Below are positions 1 through 4,697 of a stretch of 9,473 nt of DNA, one piece after another. The position numbers and the translations under genes were made by a program. The stretch covers positions 1 through 9,473 of the forward strand of contig JAHFRS010000033.1 in assembly GCA_023266155.1 (NCBI GenBank). Direction: 5' to 3'. The notes below the pieces were generated by a model. That model made no database searches. It worked only from the letters and a program-made list of their open reading frames with translations, and was not told where the DNA came from. Within the stretch, counting starts at the first letter, position 1; the number at the start of each line of letters is the position of its first letter. The DNA comes from an archaeon (GTDB lineage Archaea > Nanobdellota > Nanobdellia > Woesearchaeales > GW2011-AR9).

Positions 1-1
1 A

Positions 2-214
2 TATAAGCAATTTACCGCCTTTGCGGCGATTTCCCGTTTCTACGGTGATAAGTTATTATTCTTTGGAGCGGGCTACCTTGACTGTGATCGACAGAACTTT
101 CCAAAATATCTTCAGCCCGGCGTTGAAGCAGAACAAAAGCAGTATGAAAAAATGAAAAGAGCTCTGCGAAGAAAAAAAACAAAAAAGGGAATTCCCCGAA
201 ATCTTTATAAATAG
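2..214 (+). CDS. C-terminal part of an unrecognised protein, 5' end outside the window
   Basis: A frame open from the window edge gives 70 residues and ends at TAG (212-214). It has no start codon in view and must begin upstream. The visible part opens with an aromatic, hydrophobic stretch (FYGDKLLFFGAGYLDCD, about residues 13-29), then becomes strongly charged, with a lysine/arginine-rich tail (KMKRALRRKKTKKG) that suggests nucleic-acid or ribosome contact. I see no transmembrane segment or known motif and do not recognise the family. The codon pattern looks coding, and the stop lies 77 nt before tRNA-Asp on the same strand. The alternative is a chance open frame, since only 70 codons are visible. 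Confidence 0.55.
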   Translation, partial: YKQFTAFAAISRFYGDKLLFFGAGYLDCDRQNFPKYLQPGVEAEQKQYEKMKRALRRKKTKKGIPRNLYK

Positions 215-244
215 CCCCCGGTTTTGACTCCAAACAATGGGCCA

Positions 245-268
245 GAGTATATTCTACATATGAAATAA
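245..268 (+). promoter_or_regulatory. Possible TATA-type promoter for the tRNA cluster
   Basis: The 77-nt gap between the upstream gene and tRNA-Asp has AT-rich elements (TATATTC at about 247-253 and CATATGAAATAAG at 257-269). The second lies about 23-35 nt before the mature tRNA-Asp 5' end, roughly where an archaeal TATA box would sit. No clear BRE precedes it and the match is weak. This is inference from position and base composition. Confidence 0.25.
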
Positions 269-291
269 GCTGTAGATAGTACTCCCTCGTT

Positions 292-409
292 GCCCTGGTG
301 GTGTAGTGGCCTAGCATGTAGCCCTGTCACGGCTTCGACCCGGGTTCAAAGGCAAATTACATTTCATCTCAAAAAGAGTGTAATTAGCTAGAAAGTCCCG
401 GCCAGGGCG
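292..409 (+). tRNA. tRNA-Asp (GUC) with a T-loop intron
   Basis: The acceptor arms GCCCTGG (292-298) and CCAGGGC (402-408) pair perfectly and leave G409 as discriminator; CCA is not encoded. The anticodon loop CTGTCAC (324-330) carries GTC (326-328) and is closed by AGCC/GGCT (320-323/331-334), with a T319/T335 mismatch at the base. The T stem CCGGG/CCCGG (340-344/397-401) is interrupted in its loop: TTCAAA (345-350), then 45 extra bases, then T396. Removing 351-395 gives a 73-nt cloverleaf with a normal T loop, TTCAAAT. The insert is therefore read as an intron at position 59/60 and not as damage. The gene lies on the same strand as tRNA-Lys, 41 nt upstream of it. Confidence 0.93.
351..395 (+). 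other. tRNA-Asp intron at position 59/60 (45 nt)
   Basis: The exon TTC (345-347) pairs with GAA (391-393) near the intron 3' end. AGT (394-396) is left as the 3-nt 3' bulge, and AAG (349-351) can form the 5' bulge, with an A348/A390 mismatch between. Cutting after the second base of each bulge gives the boundaries. Inside the intron, AATTACA (355-361) pairs with TGTAATT (379-385). This is a relaxed bulge-helix-bulge, the substrate of archaeal tRNA splicing endonuclease. The exact ends may shift by a base. Confidence 0.85.
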
Positions 410-416
410 TTTCGTC

Positions 417-457
417 CTCTGGCTGGCACTCGCCGGCCGGGGAATTTCCTGGGCCGG
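417..457 (+). promoter_or_regulatory. Structured spacer between the tRNAs with two alternative hairpins
   Basis: Bases 417-427 pair with 432-442 around the loop ACTC, mostly G-C with a few G-U pairs. The core is GGCTGGC (421-427) against GCCGGCC (432-438). Alternatively, CCGGCC (433-438) pairs with GGCCGG (452-457), which is the 5' acceptor strand of tRNA-Lys, extended by GGA/TCC (441-443/447-449). The two folds exclude each other. No T-run follows, so it is not a typical archaeal terminator. A role in tRNA processing or folding is inference. Confidence 0.4.
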
Positions 458-488
458 TAGCTCAGCTTGGTAGAGCGCTTGACTTTTA

Positions 489-502
489 AGGCAAGCACAG
501 AC
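489..502 (+). other. tRNA-Lys intron at the canonical position 37/38 (14 nt)
   Basis: The intron lies between A488 (position 37) and A503 (position 38). ACA (501-503) forms the 3' bulge next to the anticodon stem. The central helix is imperfect: C483-G500, T484-A499, T485/C498 mismatch, T486-A497, with TAA (487-489) as the 5' bulge. It is very short and its inner helix is almost absent, so it is a relaxed substrate. Confidence 0.82.
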
Positions 503-524
503 ATCAAGCGGTCGCGAGTTCAAA

Positions 525-547
525 AGCAAGGTCATCCTTGGTGAAAG
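525..547 (+). other. tRNA-Lys intron at position 59/60 (23 nt)
   Basis: This is the best bulge-helix-bulge of the three. TTCA (519-522) pairs perfectly with TGAA (542-545), AAA (523-525) is the 5' bulge and AGT (546-548) the 3' bulge. The inner helix CAAGG (527-531) pairs with CCTTG (536-540) around a 4-nt loop, with one G526/G541 mismatch next to the bulge. Cutting after the second base of each bulge gives the stated ends and restores the T loop. Confidence 0.9.
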
Positions 548-577
548 TCTCGTCCGGCCCGCTCCTATTCATACACA

Positions 578-814
578 ATGGCACTTGACGTCCCCCCACA
601 TTTTCTGGTTCCGCCGCACAGCAAATTGTCTGAGGCGGAAAAAAAACAGTTGCTGGAGAGGTATAAAGTTGAGGTGAAAGATTTGCCAAAAATTCTGCGC
701 AGTGATCCGGCTCTGGTGAAAATCAGCTGTAAACCAGGAGATATCATCAAAATTGACCGCAGCAGCAAAACGGCAGGCACGTCAGCGTATTATCGGGTGG
801 TGGTCCATGGATAA
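578..814 (+). CDS. rpoH: DNA-directed RNA polymerase subunit H
   Basis: This small archaeal polymerase subunit is homologous to the C-terminal domain of eukaryotic Rpb5. It joins the jaw side of the enzyme and helps assembly of the largest subunit. The 78-residue length fits the family. The core is typical: an N-terminal VPPHFLVPPHSKLSEAEK segment (residues 5-22), a helix with LLERY and KVEVKDLPKIL, then the signature stretch RSDPALVKISCKPGDIIKI (residues 41-59) and the C-terminal YYRVVV. The start ATG (578) follows ACACA with no Shine-Dalgarno sequence, 16 nt after tRNA-Lys. The stop TAA (812-814) overlaps the rpoB2 start by 8 nt, so the two are probably translationally coupled. It is the first protein gene of the operon, as in most archaea. 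Confidence 0.95.
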   Translation: MALDVPPHFLVPPHSKLSEAEKKQLLERYKVEVKDLPKILRSDPALVKISCKPGDIIKIDRSSKTAGTSAYYRVVVHG

Positions 815-2279
815 ATCGATTCTCATTAAAAAATACTTTGAAGAACAGAACGTTGTTGGCAGTAATATCCAGTCTTTTAACACCCTGTTGGAGAAAGGCT
901 TACAGGAAGTGATTGAAGAAAATAAAGAAGCTGAACCGACGATCATCCCGCATAATATTGAAAAATTCAAGATTCGCTTTGGCCGTATTACCGTCGGTAA
1001 GCCCAGGATCACGGAAGCTGACGGCAGTAGCCGGGATATTTATCCGATGGAAGCGCGGCTAAGAAAAATATCCTATCATGCCCCCATTTTTCTGGAAGTG
1101 AGCAGTTACATCAACGACGTGCAACGGGAAAATTTCGTGGCAGAAATCGGCAAACTGCCCATCATGCTCAAAAGTAAATATTGCCATTTAGAAAAATGCA
1201 GCCGGGAAGAACTTCTTAAACATGGTGAGGATCCTGCTGATCCGGGAGGGTACTTCATCATCAATGGCACGGAACGGGCGATCGTCTGTGTGGAAGATCT
1301 TTCCGCTAATAATTTTTTAGTGGAAGAAAAAGATGGAACGTTCATGGGCCGTTACTTTTCTACCCAAGGTTCTTATAAAATTCCCTTGACCATTGAGCGT
1401 AAAAAAGATGGCTTGTACTATATCACGTTCACGAGGATAAAAACGCTGCCCGTATTAATTCTGCTGAAAGCTTTGGGCATAACACGGGATGAAGATATCA
1501 TGCGCTCCGTCTCCGCTGAAAAAGATTATGAGGAAGTGATGTTGAACTTATTTGAATTCACCGAGATCAAAGAGCAGGAAGAGGCGATGGATTATATCGG
1601 GAAACGTATTGGCGTGCCGCAGACTAGGGAAATCCGCATTGAACGCACCAAAGAGATTCTGGATAAATTCCTGTTGCCCAATGTTGGCATGGATGCAAAA
1701 CAGCGGCTGGCTAAAGCGCAAAACATCAGTAAGATGCTTAAAAAATTTATTGAAGTAAGCCGAGGTGAACGGCCGACAGATGACAAAGACCATTACATGA
1801 ATAAGCGCATCCGCATGAGTGGAGATTTGCTGATTGACTTATTTCGGGTTAATTTTAAGATTCTCATTGGCGACATCCTGTATAATTTTCAGCGTATCAT
1901 CAAGCGGGGGAAATTACCTTCGACTCGTGTCATTATCAGAGACAAATTGTTAACCTCTCGTATCTATTCCTCGATGGCCACGGGAGAATGGGTTGGCGGG
2001 CGGCAGGGTATTTCGCAACGGATGGACCGTTCTAATTTTTTAGCGATGATTTCGCATCTGCAGAAAGTGGTTTCGCCGCTCTCCAGTTCGCAGGAAAATT
2101 TTGAAGCTCGGGCTTTACATCCCACTCATATTGGCCGGATCTGTCCGATTGAAACACCGGAAGGGACAAACATTGGCCTGAGAAAAAATTTAGCGATGCT
2201 CTGTTCTATTTCTCAGCAGAGCGATGAGCAGGCACTGTTGACAAAATTGCGTACGTGCGATCTGCGGGAGGTCGTCTGA
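807..2279 (+). CDS. rpoB2: DNA-directed RNA polymerase subunit B'' (N-terminal half of the second-largest subunit)
   Basis: The 490-residue protein supplies the protrusion, lobe and fork of the beta-like half of the polymerase. Conserved landmarks are DPGGYFIINGTER (from residue 145), DDKDHYMNKRIRMSGDLL (from 325), ATGEWVGGRQGISQ, VVSPLSSSQENFEARALHP and HPTHIGRICPIETPEGTN (from 438). The last is the invariant HP..GR.CP.ETPEG block that lies just before the B''/B' split. I chose ATG 807 over an in-frame ATG at 753 because the family starts close to MDKSILIKKYF, because the extra 18 residues would come from sequence coding for RpoH, and because GGTGGTGG (796-803) can serve as a ribosome site. 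The TGA stop shares its A with the rpoB1 start. No frameshift or missing motif is seen. Confidence 0.96.
   Translation: MDKSILIKKYFEEQNVVGSNIQSFNTLLEKGLQEVIEENKEAEPTIIPHNIEKFKIRFGRITVGKPRITEADGSSRDIYPMEARLRKISYHAPIFLEVSSYINDVQRENFVAEIGKLPIMLKSKYCHLEKCSREELLKHGEDPADPGGYFIINGTERAIVCVEDLSANNFLVEEKDGTFMGRYFSTQGSYKIPLTIERKKDGLYYITFTRIKTLPVLILLKALGITRDEDIMRSVSAEKDYEEVMLNLFEFTEIKEQEEAMDYIGKRIGVPQTREIRIERTKEILDKFLLPNVGMDAKQRLAKAQNISKMLKKFIEVSRGERPTDDKDHYMNKRIRMSGDLLIDLFRVNFKILIGDILYNFQRIIKRGKLPSTRVIIRDKLLTSRIYSSMATGEWVGGRQGISQRMDRSNFLAMISHLQKVVSPLSSSQENFEARALHPTHIGRICPIETPEGTNIGLRKNLAMLCSISQQSDEQALLTKLRTCDLREVV
2266..2272 (+). promoter_or_regulatory. Strong Shine-Dalgarno that fixes the rpoB1 start
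   Basis: GGGAGGT lies 6 nt before ATG 2279, inside the last codons of rpoB2. It is the clearest ribosome-binding site in the window. It supports initiation at 2279 in the TGATG overlap and not at the earlier in-frame ATG at 2255. Confidence 0.75.
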
Positions 2280-4081
2280 TGGCTGACGTCTACCTGAATG
2301 GAAAAATTGTCGGGACAGTGGAAGATCCACAGCTCTTTGTTCAAAGTGTTAAAGATTTGCGGCGGGAGGGAGGGATTGCTGACAATGTCAATATTTACTT
2401 TGACGATGAGAGGAACGAATTGAAATTGTTTTCGGATGAAGGCCGGGCCCGCCGACCATTGATTGTGGTGAAAGAAGGCAAGTCGTTGCTGACAGAAAAG
2501 CATGTCAAGCAATTGGCGGAAGGAGAAATTACCTGGGCTGACCTCGTTCGACAGGGCGTGATTGAACATCTGGATGCCGCAGAAGAAGAAAATGCTTTAG
2601 TGGCTTCCCTGCCGGCGGATCTTACTGCTGAACATACGCATCTGGAGATTGCTCCGGGAGCTATTTGCGGCATTACGGCGGCGTTAGTTCCCCATAGCAG
2701 TTATAACCAATCATCCCGTTTGATCATCGGCAGCAAGAACCAAAAACAAGCGTTAGGATTTTATGCTGCCAATTATTTGCTGCGGATGGACATGGATTCT
2801 AATCTTCTGCATTATCCCCAAATGCCGCTGGTCAAGACGGTGATTCATGACGTTGCGGATTATAAAGAACATCCTTCGGGCCAAAATATGGTCGTTGCGG
2901 TGATGTGTTATGATGGGTATAACATGGAAGACGGCGTCATTCTCAATAAAGGTTCAGTGGAACGAGGCTTATGCCGCAGCACTTATTTTCGTCCGGTCGT
3001 TTCAGAAGAATTACGTTATTCCGGCGGTTTAGTGGATGACATTTGCATTCCGGAAAAAGATGTTAAAGGCTATCGCAGCGAGAAAGATTATGGTTTTCTG
3101 GAAGCCGATGGCATGATTTATCCGGAAGCTAAAGTGGATGAAGGGCAGGTCGTTATTGGCCGTACCAGCCCGCCACGATTTCTTAGCAGTATGGATGAAT
3201 ATAATTTAACGGCCGCGATTCGCAGAGAGAGTTCCGTCGTCCTGAAACATGGAGAGAAAGGTGTCGCTGATTTTGTGGTCATTACAGAGAATGATGAAGG
3301 GAATAAATTAGTGCAGGTGCGATTGCGGGAAGAACGCATTCCGGAAATAGGCGATAAATTCACATCCCGGCATGGGCAGAAAGGCGTCACGGGAATTTTA
3401 GTGCCTCCCCAGGATGTGCCTTTTTCTGCCAGTGGAATTATACCTGATCTTATTTTCACTCCACACGGCATCTCTTCACGGATGACGGTTTCGCACTTGA
3501 TTGAACTGCTGGGGGGAAAAGTGGCGGCGTTAGCCGGCCGGTTTGTGGATGGCACATTATTTGAATCGGAGACCGAAGAAAACCTGCGGCAGGAATTACA
3601 GGAACTGGGATTTCAGGAAGATGGCACGGAAGTGTTTTTTGATGGCCGGACGGGAAAACAGATGCTGGCTCGGATTTTCGTGGGAAATATGTATTATTTA
3701 CGCTTACGCCATATGGTGGCCAATAAGATCCAATCTCGTGCTCGCGGGCCGATTCAGTTGTTGACTCGCCAGCCCACGGAGGGGAAGGCTAAAGAAGGCG
3801 GGTTGCGTCTGGGAGAGATGGAGAAAGATACCTTTATAGCTCACGGGGCGTCGCTGTTGCTGAAAGAGCGGTTTGATTCCGATAAGATCATTTTGCCGAT
3901 CTGTGAGAAGTGTGGATTGATTGCCGTTGAAGACCATTACAAGAAGCGGAAATACTGCCTGATGTGCGGTGAAGATATTGACGTGAGTTATGTGGAGATG
4001 AGTTATGCGTTTAAACTCCTGCTGGATGAGATTCGCAGCGTAGGGATTTATTCCAAGTTGAATTTGAAGAATAAGTATTGA
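2279..4081 (+). CDS. rpoB1: DNA-directed RNA polymerase subunit B' (C-terminal half of the second-largest subunit)
   Basis: This 600-residue subunit carries the hybrid-binding, wall, anchor and clamp parts of the beta-like half. Visible motifs are QALGFYAANYLLR, HYPQMPLVKT, VVAVMCYDGYNMEDG (GYNMED at 213-218, the conserved Glu-Asp pair near the active site), GDKFTSRHGQKGVTG (358-372), PDLIFTPHGISSRMTV, DGRTGK, RARGPIQLLTRQPTEGKAKE and GGLRLGEMEKD. A four-cysteine zinc site lies at C542, C545, C560 and C563, as in other archaeal B'. One oddity is that the segment usually reading PYPEHNQSPRN is PHSSYNQSSRL (138-148). The start is ATG 2279. The gene ends 76 nt before an unrecognised gene, where rpoA1 would normally follow. 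Confidence 0.96.
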   Translation: MADVYLNGKIVGTVEDPQLFVQSVKDLRREGGIADNVNIYFDDERNELKLFSDEGRARRPLIVVKEGKSLLTEKHVKQLAEGEITWADLVRQGVIEHLDAAEEENALVASLPADLTAEHTHLEIAPGAICGITAALVPHSSYNQSSRLIIGSKNQKQALGFYAANYLLRMDMDSNLLHYPQMPLVKTVIHDVADYKEHPSGQNMVVAVMCYDGYNMEDGVILNKGSVERGLCRSTYFRPVVSEELRYSGGLVDDICIPEKDVKGYRSEKDYGFLEADGMIYPEAKVDEGQVVIGRTSPPRFLSSMDEYNLTAAIRRESSVVLKHGEKGVADFVVITENDEGNKLVQVRLREERIPEIGDKFTSRHGQKGVTGILVPPQDVPFSASGIIPDLIFTPHGISSRMTVSHLIELLGGKVAALAGRFVDGTLFESETEENLRQELQELGFQEDGTEVFFDGRTGKQMLARIFVGNMYYLRLRHMVANKIQSRARGPIQLLTRQPTEGKAKEGGLRLGEMEKDTFIAHGASLLLKERFDSDKIILPICEKCGLIAVEDHYKKRKYCLMCGEDIDVSYVEMSYAFKLLLDEIRSVGIYSKLNLKNKY

Positions 4082-4157
4082 GGAAAGACTATGGGAATGT
4101 TTGATTCAGCGCAAGAAAGATAAATAAACACAGCTAAAAAGAAATTCATTAAACACA
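4082..4157 (+). promoter_or_regulatory. AT-rich gap before the inserted gene, with possible internal promoter
   Basis: This is the largest gap between protein genes in the operon. It holds AGATAAATAAAC (4119-4130) and CTAAAAAG (4134-4141), which lie about 28-39 and 17-24 nt before ATG 4158. Either could be a degenerate TATA box for a short-leader or leaderless transcript of the 175-aa gene. The evidence is composition and spacing only. Confidence 0.22.
4091..4123 (+). CDS. Possible 10-codon mini-ORF after rpoB1
   Basis: ATG 4091 opens a frame of 10 codons (MGMFDSAQER, then TAA). GAGG (4080-4083), which overlaps the rpoB1 stop, is a good ribosome site 7 nt upstream. The clean site and immediate coupling to rpoB1 suggest a leader peptide or the remaining start of a lost gene. 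The frame is so short that chance is just as likely. Confidence 0.2.
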   Translation: MGMFDSAQER

Positions 4158-4685
4158 ATGCAACCAACACCAACCAGTACCACGAAAATGGAAAGCTTTG
4201 AAACTACTCTGAAACGCTGCTATGCCCGTAATCATGAGAGTATGGAAGATTTTCCTGTCTTCGCAGAACAATTCAAAAAAACTCAGCTTTACCTTCAAGA
4301 ACATCCTGCTACCATTGAACAACGAGTGTATTATGCTTATTTGAGTTCAGAAATAGGAGCGGCCCAGTCCGTCGTTGAACAAGTGGTGGGATTATCATTG
4401 CTACCAGAAGTACTCCCGCCATTCCAGTTATATTCGCTTAAAGTCGCGTTAAAAAGAGTGGGCAGAGATGATATTATTGCTCAATATCTGCCTTTCCAAG
4501 GAGAAGAAGTTAAAACGTATGAGAAGGATATCCCGGGACTTTCCTGCTGCCAAGAAGCAGCAGTTCCCCTGCCAAAAAAACACTGGTGGTCAAGGCGGAA
4601 GTATGGGGTAAACGTAATTCCTTCACGCCGAGCGACCTTTGGCGAAATGGAATTTTTAAAAGCGCAATTACAAGAAAAAACTTAG
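4158..4685 (+). CDS. Unrecognised 175-aa soluble protein inserted between rpoB1 and rpoA1
   Basis: I do not recognise this family. The protein has a polar, Thr/Pro-rich start (residues 2-10), a mostly helical middle (about 11-120: ETTLKRCYARN, FAEQFKKTQLYLQEH, EQRVYYAYLSSEIGAAQSV, FQLYSLKVALKRVG), a Cys-Cys pair at 130-131, then a basic aromatic patch KKHWWSRRKYG (140-150) and a final charged helix. There is no signal peptide, membrane span or complete zinc site. ATG 4158 follows AAACACA, like the ACACA before rpoH; M11 at 4188 is a less likely start. It sits 12 nt before rpoA1 on the same strand, so it is probably co-transcribed with the polymerase. The position might suggest a polymerase-associated role, but that is only inference; a neutral insertion is equally possible. 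Confidence 0.8.
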   Translation: MQPTPTSTTKMESFETTLKRCYARNHESMEDFPVFAEQFKKTQLYLQEHPATIEQRVYYAYLSSEIGAAQSVVEQVVGLSLLPEVLPPFQLYSLKVALKRVGRDDIIAQYLPFQGEEVKTYEKDIPGLSCCQEAAVPLPKKHWWSRRKYGVNVIPSRRATFGEMEFLKAQLQEKT

Positions 4686-4697
4686 TGAAACTTTACA

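Larger units (their letters stand above)
451..561 (+). tRNA. tRNA-Lys (UUU) with two introns
   Basis: The acceptor GGGCCGG (451-457) pairs with CCGGCCC (554-560); G561 is the discriminator and CCA is not encoded. The D stem is GCTC/GAGC (460-463/473-476). The anticodon stem CTTGA (478-482) pairs with TCAAG (504-508), and the anticodon TTT is at 485-487. The anticodon loop has 14 extra bases (489-502), and the T loop, between the stems GCGAG (514-518) and CTCGT (549-553), has 23 extra bases (525-547). Removing both gives a 74-nt tRNA with loops CTTTTAA and TTCAAAT. It ends 16 nt before the rpoH start codon on the same strand, which suggests a shared transcript with the polymerase operon. Confidence 0.93.

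Noticed and set aside
204..213. TTTATAAATA as the TATA box for tRNA-Asp
   Set aside because: It lies about 80 nt before the mature tRNA 5' end and overlaps the last codons of the upstream gene, which is too far for a usual archaeal TATA box unless the leader is long.
410..450. Transcription terminator between the tRNAs
   Set aside because: The spacer hairpin has no following T-run, and archaeal terminators are mainly T-rich tracts.
292..561. The two tRNAs as pseudogenes broken by insertions
   Set aside because: All stems pair after removal of the inserts, and the inserts lie at known intron sites with bulge-helix-bulge elements. Two independent damages at the same loop position are unlikely.
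753..806. Earlier in-frame ATG for rpoB2
   Set aside because: It would add 18 residues translated from the RpoH coding region that match nothing in B''. ATG 807 fits the family N-terminus and has a purine-rich site upstream.
2255..2278. Earlier in-frame ATG for rpoB1
   Set aside because: The 24-nt extension lies within the conserved end of rpoB2, and the strong GGGAGGT is correctly spaced only for ATG 2279.
3118..3555. Open frame of 145 codons on the minus strand
   Set aside because: It is antisense to a conserved part of rpoB1 and has low-complexity, Ser/Pro/Arg-rich shadow composition with no plausible start signal.
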